Shown one piece after another: positions 35,598 to 44,738 of a DNA stretch of 64,000 nt (within the stretch, counting starts at the first letter, position 1; every line of letters begins with the position of its first letter). This DNA is from Bacillota bacterium (lineage in GTDB: Bacteria > Bacillota > Clostridia > Christensenellales > Aristaeellaceae). The translations under genes and the position numbers were made by a program. The notes beneath the pieces were generated by a model. It saw only the letters and a list, made by a program, of their open reading frames with translations. It was not told the DNA's origin and did no database searches. The DNA lies in contig JAEZIN010000035.1 in assembly GCA_023436585.1 (NCBI GenBank), forward strand, positions 62,001 through 126,000, in the 5' to 3' direction.

Positions 35598-36596
35598 ATG
35601 CAGATCATTCGTTTGCCATGGTGCGGTCTGGTCATGGCAATACTTATTTTTACATTTTCAGCCCAGGCAGAAACCGCTCCAACTCCTTCGTCCGCCTCGG
35701 TCGACTATATCTGGGCCTACCAGGGCCAGGTTGCCTTCTTTCGGTCTGGGGACAAGGTTGGCCTGATTCATAAAGACGGACGGATTCTCGCCGAGGCTGT
35801 GTATGATGATGTACGCCCTTTTTACAATGGTTATGCAAGAGTAATCCAAAATGGCTTGTGGGGGATGATTGATTTGACTGGGAAGGTCATCACTCGACCC
35901 CAATGGGATATAGTTAGCTGGGCTGATGAAGGACTGATAGCAGTTAAGAAAAGCAAGTGGGGCGTTATTGATAAAAATGGTGAGGTTGTAATTCCCCTTG
36001 AATGGGATGCGGCATCGGGATTTGATGAGGGTCTCTCATTTGTTGAAAAGAACGGCAAATGCGGTTTTATAGATCCTAAAGGAAACATAGTCATTGATTT
36101 GATATATGATGACATAACAATATTCACCGAAGGCCTTGCCGGTGTAAAGAAGGATGAGGATTATCAATATATTGATGTCAAAGGAAACGTTTTATTAAAT
36201 GTAAACTCAAAACACATTCGTGGTTTCTCCGAGGGTCTTGCCTTTTGTGATAATGCCGAAGGCTTATATGGCTTTATCGATAAAACCGGGGCATTTGTAA
36301 TAGAACCTCAGTATACAAATGGATGGAGCTTCCGGCAGGGACTGGCTCCTGTTCAGCAGAACGGCTCATGGTTCTTTATTGACCGAGCCGGTGCTGCTGC
36401 ATTCAATGATCAATGGGAGGATGCCCAGCATTTCAACAGCAACCTGGCCCCCGTGAAAAAGAACGGCCAATGGGGATACATCGATTTATCCGGGGAGGTA
36501 GTGCTGGACTACCAATGGGATGATGCCTCATCCTTCTTGGATGGTTATGCCTCTGTCAGGAAGGGCCTGCTTACCGGATATATCAACGACCGTTGA
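35598..36596 (+). CDS. Secreted WG-repeat protein, paralogue
   Basis: The 332-residue product has a signal peptide (GLVMAILIFTFSAQA, residues 10-24) and repeats such as QNGLWGMIDLTGKVI, KSKWGVIDKNGEVV, NGKCGFIDPKGNIV and NGQWGYIDLSGEVV. It aligns along its length with the protein at 34164, so the two arose by tandem duplication. The ribosome site before ATG 35598 is weak. An alternative start at 35584 is in another frame. Binding role inferred from the repeat class only. Confidence 0.82.
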   Translation: MQIIRLPWCGLVMAILIFTFSAQAETAPTPSSASVDYIWAYQGQVAFFRSGDKVGLIHKDGRILAEAVYDDVRPFYNGYARVIQNGLWGMIDLTGKVITRPQWDIVSWADEGLIAVKKSKWGVIDKNGEVVIPLEWDAASGFDEGLSFVEKNGKCGFIDPKGNIVIDLIYDDITIFTEGLAGVKKDEDYQYIDVKGNVLLNVNSKHIRGFSEGLAFCDNAEGLYGFIDKTGAFVIEPQYTNGWSFRQGLAPVQQNGSWFFIDRAGAAAFNDQWEDAQHFNSNLAPVKKNGQWGYIDLSGEVVLDYQWDDASSFLDGYASVRKGLLTGYINDR

Positions 36597-36820
36597 GAAT
36601 ACATTTTCGGAAACATAGAGCATTGAGGATGCAGGAAGGTCCCATGCCAGGCGGATGGCGAAGCTAAAGCATGCCGGGATGAGAATGTCCAGCCGATCAA
36701 TTCTGTTCTCCTGTAAACCGAGAATCATGCACCGGCGGGATAAATATGTTCAGAAAGTGAGGATGAACGTGCAAAAGTAAAGGATGGGACCGTTTTCTAT
36801 GCTCAAAAAGCCGGGCTTCC

Positions 36821-36994
36821 ATATCGGCACAACGATTTATATCCTCTTCCTATTGGCTGCCCGTTTTACATCCCTATATAGAGCGGTTCGCAAACGGCGA
36901 CTTCACCCAGCAGGAGCTAAAGGATATGGAGGGGATCCGCCCCGATTATATTAAGAATGTGGCTCGAAGGCTGCAGATGCGGGAGAAGCCTTAA
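36821..36994 (+). pseudogene. Fragment of an unrecognised gene
   Basis: A frame without a start codon ends in PYIERFANGDFTQQELKDME and about 20 further residues before TAA at 36992. Its codon pattern looks genuinely coding. A terminator follows at 37085. The stretch 36597-37653 otherwise has no full gene: it contains two terminators, two SOS-type boxes and one tiny frame. Confidence 0.4.
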
Positions 36995-37084
36995 GGCCGG
37001 GGGGCCTGCTGCACAGCCTTCTTGCATGCGGCTGGCCCATGAGCGGCCGGCAGGAAATAAACCTTGAACTGATGTCACGCCTTC

Positions 37085-37127
37085 GGGAGCGGGATGGGAA
37101 AATGGTTCCATCCCGCTCCCGTTTTTT
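37085..37127 (+). terminator. Rho-independent terminator
   Basis: A 13-bp stem (GGGAGCGGGATGG with its complement) around a 10-base loop is followed by G and six T residues. Confidence 0.9.
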
Positions 37128-37232
37128 GTCCGCGCCGCCATTCATCATGGGCAGATATTATCTGGCCATTTGAATTCCAATCATCCTACCTCCCGATGCA
37201 CACATCAACATGCCTGTTTTGCTCATTTTGTC

Positions 37233-37246
37233 TCGGAAATTGGCAG
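37233..37246. promoter_or_regulatory. LexA/DinR-type box
   Basis: CGAACAAATGTTTC matches the SOS consensus except for the last T. It is followed by CATATT, in nearly the same arrangement as at 20605 (CGAACAAATGTTCC then CTATATT). The only frames downstream before the next terminator are very short. Confidence 0.55.
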
Positions 37247-37371
37247 CGAACAAATGTTTCCATATTGTTTAATGCATTAGGAGCAGAAAAGAGGCGGACC
37301 GGCTTGCCGACTGTAGAAACCTGTTTCACGACTTATGTAAGGGGGACAGCATATGGCAAATCAGTAGGAGG

Positions 37372-37458
37372 ATGAATGGAAAAGAAAGCAGCACATTTCT
37401 GGTGCTTGGAGCGATATTCTATGGATGGCTGTTGATTATGAACACTGTTTCTGAGTAG
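37372..37458 (+). CDS. Possible 28-residue membrane peptide
   Basis: MNGKESSTFLVLGAIFYGWL continues for eight residues to a TAG stop, giving one hydrophobic span of about 15 residues. AGGAGG abuts the ATG with no spacer, which is poor for initiation. Another ATG four bases later, in a different frame, is better placed but gives a 19-residue non-hydrophobic peptide. The unit is bracketed by a LexA-like box and a terminator. It could be real, like SOS-induced TisB-type peptides, or chance. Confidence 0.3.
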   Translation: MNGKESSTFLVLGAIFYGWLLIMNTVSE

Positions 37459-37504
37459 GGCCTGTAAGATGGATTTCCTGCCAGAGCCAGCCAGGAATCG
37501 CAAG

Positions 37505-37532
37505 GTGCACACATATAGGTGTGCATCTTTTT
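37505..37532 (+). terminator. Rho-independent terminator
   Basis: TGCACAC, a 6-base loop and GTGTGCA are followed by TCTTTTTT. It isolates the toxin-carrier promoter from upstream transcription. Confidence 0.85.
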
Positions 37533-37546
37533 TCATTTCATGTCAA

Positions 37547-37583
37547 AACAGGGGAGCGAACGAACGTTCTCTTTCTGTATAAT
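37547..37583 (+). promoter_or_regulatory. Promoter/operator of the toxin carrier: AACAGGGGAG, SOS box and TATAAT
   Basis: AACAGGGGAG (37547-37556) is 21 bases before TATAAT (37578-37583). A LexA-type box CGAACGAACGTTC (37557-37569) fills the space where a -35 would be, and no TTGACA-like sequence is present. That is the design expected of a promoter needing an activator and blocked by a repressor. The start codon is 71 bases downstream. Confidence 0.65.
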
Positions 37584-37653
37584 AATAGGGAGCTTACAGG
37601 CATGTACGGCTGATTCATTGAACCGTTGCAAGATATCGCAAGGAGGAGGAACC

Positions 37654-40600
37654 ATGGCTTTTCAATATCAGGAGGAATGGAAAAGGAAGCAGGGCATAGG
37701 CGCGGGGTATGGGGGCGGCGTTTATCCGCGCTATACGCCATACGTTTTTGCGTACGGCGACGGAGGCATGTATGCAGGCAAGATGCCTGCGGCCGGTTTG
37801 TTGAACAAGCAAGGCGGCGCAGACGCCCTGCACAAAGACTTTCCCAGCACAGCCCAGGATTATGAGGATCTTCAAGAGGCCTGGTCCCTTATGCAGCAGA
37901 GCCTAAGCGGCGTCAAAGATGATAAGGCCAATGCCCTTCCTTTTGCAACGCCAGCGTTTCCAAGGGAGGGGGCGTCCCTGGCACCCCGGCCTGAGCCGTA
38001 CATAAACAGACAGAATGAAAAAATTCAAACCAACGGAATCCATCCGTATCCGGCCCTCGCGATGGCGGGCGCCAGCGATATGCCGTTTACGAGCGAACCC
38101 GTTTCTGTTCAGGAGCAGAATACGATTGAATATTACAAAATTTACGATTTGTTGCAAAAAGATAAGCCTTCTATCCTGCAGAGCTTTGAGAATGTGAGCA
38201 AAATGAAGGGCCTCATAAACGTTGTGTACGCTGCCAACGCAGAAGACAAAACGCTGGATGAGTTTTTTGAGTTATATCCCGATCAAAAGCTTGACTGGCT
38301 GGAGGGTATCCGAAGCGAGGAGTATTACCAGCAGCACCCGGATGAGAGAAACCGCATGCGGCCTATGGAAGAGCTTGTTACTGCTTACCTTCGGGGGGAT
38401 GATTTGGAGATAGGTGGATTCACCCCGCCGGAGTATGATGCGGTAGCATTATACGCTCAAGAGCACCAGGATTTGTTCGGCGGTACCAGTCAACAAATAT
38501 TCGGTTTCAAGGATACGCGCGAAAACCTTGGAAAAACGGCGTATGCCGCGCTGCGCGCCAGCGATTCTGTACAGGTGCCGGCGCAGGAAAAAGCGCGGCT
38601 CATGCTTTTCATCGGCGAGGATATGGATGCGGCCAAGCTGGGCAATTACAAAAGCCTGGAAGATTTTTACGATCATAACCCTGACCGTGCCAAATACCTG
38701 AGTGATTTTGTCGCCGAGGAAAAGCTAAGGACGGATGAAGAAAATGTCCGGCTGCAAGCCCTGGCCGCGGAGGATGAGGAGCAGATAAAACACGCGGCAT
38801 TGACCACGCTGAAGGCCTATGCAAACGGAGAGGATTTTACCCCCGCACAGAACGCTTTTTGGCAGGCCATGCTGGATATCCCGCTTACGGACGATGATCG
38901 TATGGATCCGGTTTTTGTGGAACTCGATGTCGGCATGCTTGCTGTGGCAGACGATGAAATACCGAACGCTGACGCGTATGGCGGTTTTAGTCTGGATGAT
39001 ATGATTAATATAAAATCGCTGGCGGGAGAGATTCTGGAATCCCACGTGCGCCTTGCCAAATCAGCCGGGCTGACCCTGGGAGAAATGTACGAGCTGTTTC
39101 CTCAGCTTCGAATGGACCCATATGGGCTCACCGCTGCGGCGCTACCGCTGTTGCAGGAACAAAAAAACGGGAAATCCATCGGCGTATATGAGTGGCTTAC
39201 CGGTGTCGATCCCAGTACGCTCAACGGCGAGGGGATGGGGCTTTTACAGGCCATGGGCAAAGGGGTGGAAATGGGCGGCCGCAAGGTGTATAACACCGGG
39301 TTGAAATTCGTCCATTACTACATTACAGAGAAGGAAGCAAAGGAGATACAGGCCTGGAACCGCAAGATTTATGGCGGGAAGGAGGGGCGGTCAAAGGCCA
39401 GAAACAGCTTTTTGTCAGCCATCAACCGGCTGGACGATTCCCAGCGGCAGGCGTATTGGAAGAATTACCTCAGTGAAGTCAAGGATATCTTGGAGCTCCC
39501 CTTCAACTTCTCTGATGAAGCAGTGCTCAATGCCATCTACAACAATGAACAGGGCATGGCCGAGATTGAAGACTTTGTCCGCAAAAAAGCCACGCCGGCG
39601 GAGTTTGCCGCTTATTATGGAACAGGAGCCCTCACCGAGGCCGGATCGAGCATGTTGGTGGCTGCCGGCATTACTACTTTTACAGGCTGTCCCTTTTTCG
39701 CTACGCTTGTCACCTATGGCCCCTCCGCGGCTGTGGATGGCTATGAAGCCGCATCAAGCGCGGGGCTTTCCAAAATGGCAGCCAAGGGCATCGGCGCCGC
39801 TTCGGCATTGATCGCGGCCTTCACGGAAAGAATCGCCTTTGACGAGTATATGAAGCCGCTGTCAGCCCATAAAGGCGCGGCCTTTTTGGAAGAGACACTT
39901 TTAAAGAGCGGCACCCCCTTTGCAAAGACCATTGCCGCTAAGGCGGTCGTGGGTGTTGCGAAGCTGACAGCCGCCCTTATCGATAATATGGCCACGGAAA
40001 TGACTTCGGAGGCGTTTCAAACCCTGCTGAACGACATCTGGCTGAACGTCGTGAATGCGCAGGATAAGGATGCCGGACAGATGCTGGATGACGCTACGCG
40101 CGCCGCCGTCATGGCGGGCATTCTATCTCCCTTGCTCAGCGCTGAAGGCTTTGCGCTGCAGGGCGGCCAGAAAATTATCCTGAGCGATGAGCAAAGGGTA
40201 ATGGTCGAAAGCTTTATAGAAAGCGAGCTGGGGCCTTCCCTGATGACCCCGGAAGCGTTGGCCAAGTCCATCAACGACGCAGAGGCGGCGAAGATGGAGG
40301 GGACAATCGGGGAATCCGGCCATGGCAATACGCAGGGAGTGGAAGGCGGGGCAGATTCAAATCTTCAAGGCGAGGGAGGGGAGGCGGCAGACTCCGCGTA
40401 TGGCGACACGGTAGAGACAGACCTGAACACAGGCATGCGGGAGTACGGCACGGCTGCTTCGCAGGCGCCCGGCTATACCTATGCGCCCGCCTATGCCGTT
40501 CCGGCCATGATTGGCACAAATGAGCATGTGACGGTGGCGGGCATCGAAAACGTGGGAGACAATCCCACGGTCCGCCTGGCGGATGGCAGGTCGGTGCCCA

Positions 40601-41484
40601 TGGGTCAGGTGACGTTCGGGAACTATGGAACCCAGGCCATCTATGAGACGGCGGGGGAGTTTGAACAAAGCGCCAACGCCAACCGGTTCCTGCAGGTATA
40701 TCAAAACAGCGGCATGGAAGCGGCGGACTTTTTGCAGCTGTACCTGAACGTATATCAGGAGGAAATTCAAAATCAAAGGGTCCTTGGCGACAGGACACAA
40801 ACAGGCCTGTCGGAATACATGCCGTCTGGTCTGCCGCCCCATATGAACAGGTTGTTGGGTCAGGCGGGAGTACCCATTCAGGGGAATCAGAGAAATCAGG
40901 CTGGGCAGGGGCAAAGGCCGGCGGTTTTGCGGGACAAGCCCTTTGCATTGCAGGATATGGCTCTCCCCGGTACGCTGAACCTGTCAAATGGCACGCTGGA
41001 AACCATCAACACCATGAGGGCCGGGGAAGGCTTGCCGCCGATGGAAGGTGTGGATTTTGCCTTTGATCAGGCCGGTCTTCTTGCGAAAAACAATGAAAGC
41101 GATATAATAAAGGAAGGCACGCAGGGAGCGTTAGGGGAAGATGGCGGCGGGCTAAATTGGGACAAGATTATAAGTAAAAAGGGTGAAACAAGGCTTGCTC
41201 ACATTAATAGGCATAGTGTACCTAATCAAAATAGGGCGTCCCATAGTGTTTTCAACGACGACCCACAAACTATCATCAATGATGCATGGGGTAATCGAGG
41301 GGATATAATGCCTATTAATGATGGTATGGGTGGAGAAATATATAATATACCATATAGAAATGCTGGTTATGAAAGTGGTTATATCAATACAGGGGTACAA
41401 ATGGATTACGTCACAATTATTGTTATAAGCGGGACAAATGATCTGGTTGCAGCCTTTCCGTCGTTTGGCGATTATTCGAAGTAA
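37654..41484 (+). CDS. Large virion-type carrier protein with polymorphic-toxin C-terminus
   Basis: The 1276-residue protein starts at 37654 after AAGGAGGAGG. Residues 1-110 resemble the virion protein at 31503 (QDYEDLQEAWSL). A long charged helical region and a hydrophobic Ala/Gly-rich stretch follow (about 650-790, possible membrane insertion). A conserved module comes next (VRLADGRSVPMGQVTFGNYG, then FLQVYQNSGMEAADFLQLYL), then a linker with LRDKPFALQDMALPG. The final 113 residues (from LNWDKIISKKGETRLAHINR) form a separate AT-rich domain of polymorphic-toxin type. Its best landmarks are HINRHSVPN, GMGGEIYNIPYRNAGYESGY and AFPSFGDYSK. A small gene follows at 12 bases, as toxins are followed by immunity genes. 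The toxin's biochemical activity is not known to me. Confidence 0.8.
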   Translation: MAFQYQEEWKRKQGIGAGYGGGVYPRYTPYVFAYGDGGMYAGKMPAAGLLNKQGGADALHKDFPSTAQDYEDLQEAWSLMQQSLSGVKDDKANALPFATPAFPREGASLAPRPEPYINRQNEKIQTNGIHPYPALAMAGASDMPFTSEPVSVQEQNTIEYYKIYDLLQKDKPSILQSFENVSKMKGLINVVYAANAEDKTLDEFFELYPDQKLDWLEGIRSEEYYQQHPDERNRMRPMEELVTAYLRGDDLEIGGFTPPEYDAVALYAQEHQDLFGGTSQQIFGFKDTRENLGKTAYAALRASDSVQVPAQEKARLMLFIGEDMDAAKLGNYKSLEDFYDHNPDRAKYLSDFVAEEKLRTDEENVRLQALAAEDEEQIKHAALTTLKAYANGEDFTPAQNAFWQAMLDIPLTDDDRMDPVFVELDVGMLAVADDEIPNADAYGGFSLDDMINIKSLAGEILESHVRLAKSAGLTLGEMYELFPQLRMDPYGLTAAALPLLQEQKNGKSIGVYEWLTGVDPSTLNGEGMGLLQAMGKGVEMGGRKVYNTGLKFVHYYITEKEAKEIQAWNRKIYGGKEGRSKARNSFLSAINRLDDSQRQAYWKNYLSEVKDILELPFNFSDEAVLNAIYNNEQGMAEIEDFVRKKATPAEFAAYYGTGALTEAGSSMLVAAGITTFTGCPFFATLVTYGPSAAVDGYEAASSAGLSKMAAKGIGAASALIAAFTERIAFDEYMKPLSAHKGAAFLEETLLKSGTPFAKTIAAKAVVGVAKLTAALIDNMATEMTSEAFQTLLNDIWLNVVNAQDKDAGQMLDDATRAAVMAGILSPLLSAEGFALQGGQKIILSDEQRVMVESFIESELGPSLMTPEALAKSINDAEAAKMEGTIGESGHGNTQGVEGGADSNLQGEGGEAADSAYGDTVETDLNTGMREYGTAASQAPGYTYAPAYAVPAMIGTNEHVTVAGIENVGDNPTVRLADGRSVPMGQVTFGNYGTQAIYETAGEFEQSANANRFLQVYQNSGMEAADFLQLYLNVYQEEIQNQRVLGDRTQTGLSEYMPSGLPPHMNRLLGQAGVPIQGNQRNQAGQGQRPAVLRDKPFALQDMALPGTLNLSNGTLETINTMRAGEGLPPMEGVDFAFDQAGLLAKNNESDIIKEGTQGALGEDGGGLNWDKIISKKGETRLAHINRHSVPNQNRASHSVFNDDPQTIINDAWGNRGDIMPINDGMGGEIYNIPYRNAGYESGYINTGVQMDYVTIIVISGTNDLVAAFPSFGDYSK

Positions 41485-41496
41485 AGGAGACATTCT

Positions 41497-41733
41497 ATGA
41501 ACAAGGACTTGTATATTGGACAATGCTCAATCTGCCGCCAAGGCATGTTGGAAATAGTAAAAGAAAAAGCATCAGGGACGATTTTTGTTGTCTGTGATGA
41601 ATGTGAGGCGGAATGGGATAACCCTGATGATGCACTGAATAAAAAGCGTGGTACTCGTGGCAAGTACGGTTCGGTTACGGGAGCAACACTGGATGAGGTA
41701 CTAAATTTACATTGGGACAGGTATATTGTGTAG
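41497..41733 (+). CDS. Probable immunity protein for the carrier's toxin
   Basis: The 78-residue product has two Cys pairs, CSICRQG and CDECEAEW, that look like a zinc ribbon. A short acidic region and an Arg/Lys patch (NKKRGTRGKYG) follow. It starts 12 bases after the toxin stop with AAAGGAG upstream. Position and size are the evidence for immunity function; no direct family match is claimed. Confidence 0.65.
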   Translation: MNKDLYIGQCSICRQGMLEIVKEKASGTIFVVCDECEAEWDNPDDALNKKRGTRGKYGSVTGATLDEVLNLHWDRYIV

Positions 41734-41752
41734 AATCTGATGTGAAAAACGG

Positions 41753-41792
41753 AGCCGCGCCCAGTCAATGCAGGACGCGGCTTTGTTGTTCC
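41753..41792 (+). terminator. Terminator after the first toxin-immunity pair
   Basis: AGCCGCG and CGCGGCT flank a 16-base loop and are followed by TTGTTGTT. The next cassette's homology to the carrier begins immediately after, so the cassette is cut off from the carrier promoter. Confidence 0.7.
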
Positions 41793-42432
41793 TGAACCTG
41801 TCAAATGGTACGCTGGAAACCATCAACGCCTTGAGGGCCGGGGAAGGCTTGCCGCCGATGGAATGGGCAGAGGGGGAACAGCAAAATGTAGATATTGCGC
41901 AAAGCAACCAAAGCGGTATAATGGGAACGGCGGACGCGCAGGGGAATGATGGAAACAGTGAAGAAAATGCGGTAGGTGACACCCCAATTGTCATCAATTT
42001 CGAAAGCGCGCCGGTAGTAACCCAGATCAAATACAAGCCCACCTCTGGGGTAGCTTTCAAGGCGAATCCGAGCAAGACCACAACAATCCTGGGCAGCTAT
42101 AAGCAAGATATGAAGCATATCTTAAGTGAAACGGGCAATGTGAAGTCCACCTATTTCGGTGAGAAAAAAGGAGGATTCAACGTCCTCAATGTGCCAGATG
42201 AGATGTATATAGATTCCAATCAATTCTGGAATGAGTTCAATAAGCCATGGCTCGATGAAGTTATAACACGCGGTGATGATATTGTTTGGCAACAAGGCCG
42301 GAGGGCAAGGTAATGCAATCATTCAACAAACTTACTGGGGAATGGGGATTATCTGGATTTGCCAGGGAGTACCAATATTTATGCGGGAAAGGATACCATT
42401 ACGATCCTGTAACAAATATGATGATGAAATAG
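41793..42432 (+). pseudogene. Silent toxin cassette 2, frameshifted
   Basis: The first 35 codons repeat the carrier (LNLSNGTLETINALRAGEGL). The frame then encodes a toxin module known from RHS-type proteins (NPSKTTTILGSYKQDMKHIL, GFNVLNVPDEMY, NEFNKPWLDEVI) and stops at 42311. The expected rest of the module (LATRPEGKVMQSFNKLTGEW, then GFAREYQYL, YHYDPVTN) is in another frame, ending at 42432. A small insertion or deletion near 42285-42295, at GATATTGTTTGGCA, explains this. There is no start codon with a ribosome site and no promoter. The toxin would be inactive even if moved onto the carrier. Confidence 0.75.
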
Positions 42433-42446
42433 TGAGGAGAAAAGGT

Positions 42447-42920
42447 ATGCAAGATTATGGTTCAGTGGTTCAGGGAGTGTATAAACTTATTATTGATAAG
42501 TATGGTTTTCAGTTCGCCCAACTTGATGGAGATGAGATGTTCCTGATTGGGAATGGATTTGCACTGTATGTGTTTGTCGATCCGCGGGACGGCTCAAATA
42601 CATGGTATGTATCATTGGATGCAGATGGGAATATTGCTGTTCGCACATTAGATTACATTTTTGCTCAGAGGCTTACAGAGGATGACAGAAATCAGTATCT
42701 TAATGTGCATGGCCACCCACAGAATATATACGAAAGAGTTATCGCGGATTTAAACATTTCAAACATCGGGTTCATCAAACATTGCCATGATATTTTGTCG
42801 GGCGATACACAGTGGCTGCGAAATTATCCAGATCAAGGTGATTATAGCCGGCATATTGCCCGGTTTCTCTGTCCGTATTTTCTGCGGCAGGGGTACTACG
42901 TGAAGCAAATGGAAGAATGA
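42447..42920 (+). CDS. Probable immunity protein for cassette 2
   Basis: The 157-residue soluble protein starts MQDYGSVVQGVYKLIIDKYG after GAGGAGAAAAGG. It lies 14 bases past the end of the broken toxin frame, is AT-rich like its toxin and is fully open. No family recognised. The intact state beside a broken toxin suggests selection for protection. Confidence 0.6.
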   Translation: MQDYGSVVQGVYKLIIDKYGFQFAQLDGDEMFLIGNGFALYVFVDPRDGSNTWYVSLDADGNIAVRTLDYIFAQRLTEDDRNQYLNVHGHPQNIYERVIADLNISNIGFIKHCHDILSGDTQWLRNYPDQGDYSRHIARFLCPYFLRQGYYVKQMEE

Positions 42921-42971
42921 ATGCTGGCAGATTTGAACAAAATGGCCGCGGATACTGTGTAGGAACACTGA

Positions 42972-43193
42972 AACAGTCCTGTTTACGAGGGTGGACCTAT
43001 CAGATTGATATCCTGCCAGTCGGGCGCGGTGGATTCATTTACCGCACAGTATGTTGCGAACCAGATGGGTGTGGATGTATTGGCACCAGCGGATATCGTC
43101 TTTGTTTACCCGGATGGTGAGATTTTTATCGGGCCATCCATTATGGAACGAACTGGAGGGTGGAAGGCTTTTCACCCAAATTCAGGCAGATAA
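42972..43193 (+). pseudogene. Truncated toxin tail, cassette 3
   Basis: An open frame with no start encodes YEGGPIRLISCQSGAVDSFT, then VANQMGVDVLAPADIVFVYP and an ending GGWKAFHPNSGR. This is the C-terminal part of a polymorphic-toxin domain with a conserved SCxSG segment, and its N-terminal half is missing. A second, differently broken copy is at 45667. The paired immunity gene follows by 17 bases. Confidence 0.65.
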
Positions 43194-43210
43194 GCAGAAA
43201 GGGGATATAC

Positions 43211-43516
43211 ATGATTGAAATTGGCCAGACGCTTGAAATCTACCATAATGATAAGTACCCATCTATTATGGAGCTAATTAATAAGCCGATCAGAGAAAAA
43301 GAAAAAATCTTGCGGTACATGAAAAAATGTCATATTGATGCAGTAGCGCCTGCAAGGCTTCGGGATATGATTAACCCGGAAAATAAGATACCTGATCTTT
43401 TTGCAATGTCGGATGATATGTATTGCTGGCGTTCGGACGTAATCTACTATGTGGAGAAGTACGATATGGCGCTGCCGGAAGAATTCGTACAGCATGTGTT
43501 AAGCCGAACGAAGTAA
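43211..43516 (+). CDS. Immunity-type protein, cassette 3
   Basis: The 101-residue product contains IMELINKPIREKEKILRYMK and ends YDMALPEEFVQHVLSRTK. It is clearly paralogous to the protein at 45830, and both follow the same kind of truncated toxin tail. That repeated association is the best evidence that the pair is toxin and immunity. GAAAGGGG lies upstream of the start. Confidence 0.7.
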   Translation: MIEIGQTLEIYHNDKYPSIMELINKPIREKEKILRYMKKCHIDAVAPARLRDMINPENKIPDLFAMSDDMYCWRSDVIYYVEKYDMALPEEFVQHVLSRTK

Positions 43517-43548
43517 GGCTTATAGGAAAGCAATATATGGTCAAAAAT

Positions 43549-43680
43549 CAGCTTGCTTCGCAGGCTGGTTTTTGTTTTCAACCCAGGATATTTGAATTGT
43601 GCCATATGCGGTCCTAATCAAATGATTGTAAAGCATAACAGGCGAACGCATCCACTCCAAATAGAGTCATGCCGGACAGG
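43549..43680 (+). repeat. Inter-cassette repeat with terminator, copy A
   Basis: It begins with the stem CAGCTTGC/GCAGGCTG and TTTTTGTTTT (a terminator, 43549-43578). It runs through GCCATATGCGGTCC and AATCAAATGATTGTA into the start of carrier homology. A similar block is at 44879-45015. Confidence 0.75.
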
Positions 43681-44273
43681 GGCAAAGGCCGGCGGTCTTA
43701 AGGGACAAGCCCTTTGCATTGCAGGATGTGGCTCTCCCCGGCACGCTGAACATGTCAAATGGCACGCTGGGAACCATCAACGCCCTCAGGGCCGGGGATG
43801 GCTTGCCGCCACTGCAAAGTGTGGATTTTGCCTTTGATCAGGCCGGTCTTATTGCGCAAAGCAATGAAAGCGATATAATAAAGGAAGGTACGCAGGAAGC
43901 GTTAGGGGAAGATGGCTCAGGCGGAAATGGTATTAAGCCGTTTGCGGACGCTGGAAATGATATTGTTTATAACGCAAAAGGAGATCCAGCATTAAGGAGT
44001 ATAAGGCGGCCTATATTTGACAGCATGCTCAAAGATGGGTTTGAGGTGGATGGAAACCAATACACACTGAATCAGCATGCTTACAACAGCCTGTTTAAGT
44101 CTCAGCGAAAGGATATCATGCCGGTCGATATTTTGGATGCACTTAGGTCCAAACCCTTGCCTGGGAACCCTGGAAGCTTGAAGTATATAAATCCGGTAAC
44201 AGGGACTAAGGTTTTTATCAATCCAATGACGAAAGAGATTGTTGGTGTATGGCCTGTCGGATTTGGAAATTAG
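43665..44273 (+). CDS. Silent toxin cassette 4, open but without a start
   Basis: The frame opens just after TAG 43662 with AGQGQRPAVLRDKPFALQDV and repeats the carrier's last 75 linker residues, including SNESDIIKEGTQEALGEDG. The new C-terminal domain of about 100 residues follows (FEVDGNQYTLNQHAYNSLFK, DIMPVDILDALR, KYINPVTGTKVFINP). Its layout (QHA, DIxxAL, YxNPxTGxKVxxNP) resembles small BECR-fold RNase toxins, which is a tentative guess. No promoter or ribosome site precedes it. Recombination through the shared segment would place the toxin on the carrier. An immunity-type gene follows by 13 bases. Confidence 0.7.
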   Translation, partial: SHAGQGQRPAVLRDKPFALQDVALPGTLNMSNGTLGTINALRAGDGLPPLQSVDFAFDQAGLIAQSNESDIIKEGTQEALGEDGSGGNGIKPFADAGNDIVYNAKGDPALRSIRRPIFDSMLKDGFEVDGNQYTLNQHAYNSLFKSQRKDIMPVDILDALRSKPLPGNPGSLKYINPVTGTKVFINPMTKEIVGVWPVGFGN

Positions 44274-44286
44274 GGAGGAGAAGACG

Positions 44287-44718
44287 ATGATTAAAGTAGT
44301 AGGAAATTTTCTTGATGAGCCTGGATATTCTGTAATCTATAATCAATCTGCCAGAGTATTGGATATCGAAACAAACCCCATTTGTGATGACTGTATTCCA
44401 TTCGAGGAATCAACGGGGTGTATGTTCTGGCTGGATAAGAATAAAACGACATGCGAGATAGAATGCATATTTCCAATCATGGCAGATAGCATAGGCAATT
44501 GGATAGGACATGATGTAAAGCCTGTGAAATCGTCGCTCAAATTGGACGTGAGCTATGAAGAGAAGCCTGTAGAGGTGGTCTTAGATCGGGAAGAATTGAT
44601 ACTGGTTTTCCGAAAAGACAAAAAGGTAGACAGAAAGTATCTTTCGTCGAATGTTACTTTCTGCGTATCGGGGGATGAACTGGTAGCAATGATATGCAGG
44701 GAATATAAGTTGGTTTAG
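44287..44718 (+). CDS. Probable immunity protein for cassette 4
   Basis: The 143-residue protein starts MIKVVGNFLDEPGYSVIYNQ after GGGAGGAG. It is acidic and mostly beta, with a Cys-rich segment NPICDDCIPFEESTGCMFWL. No family recognised. Position directly after an intact toxin domain supports immunity. Confidence 0.62.
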   Translation: MIKVVGNFLDEPGYSVIYNQSARVLDIETNPICDDCIPFEESTGCMFWLDKNKTTCEIECIFPIMADSIGNWIGHDVKPVKSSLKLDVSYEEKPVEVVLDREELILVFRKDKKVDRKYLSSNVTFCVSGDELVAMICREYKLV

Positions 44719-44738
44719 TCGATGTAAGTGATGAACCA

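Noticed and set aside
37094..37375. 93-residue plus-strand frame before the toxin carrier
   Set aside because: It crosses a terminator and a LexA-like box, has no ribosome site, and its composition is not coding-like.
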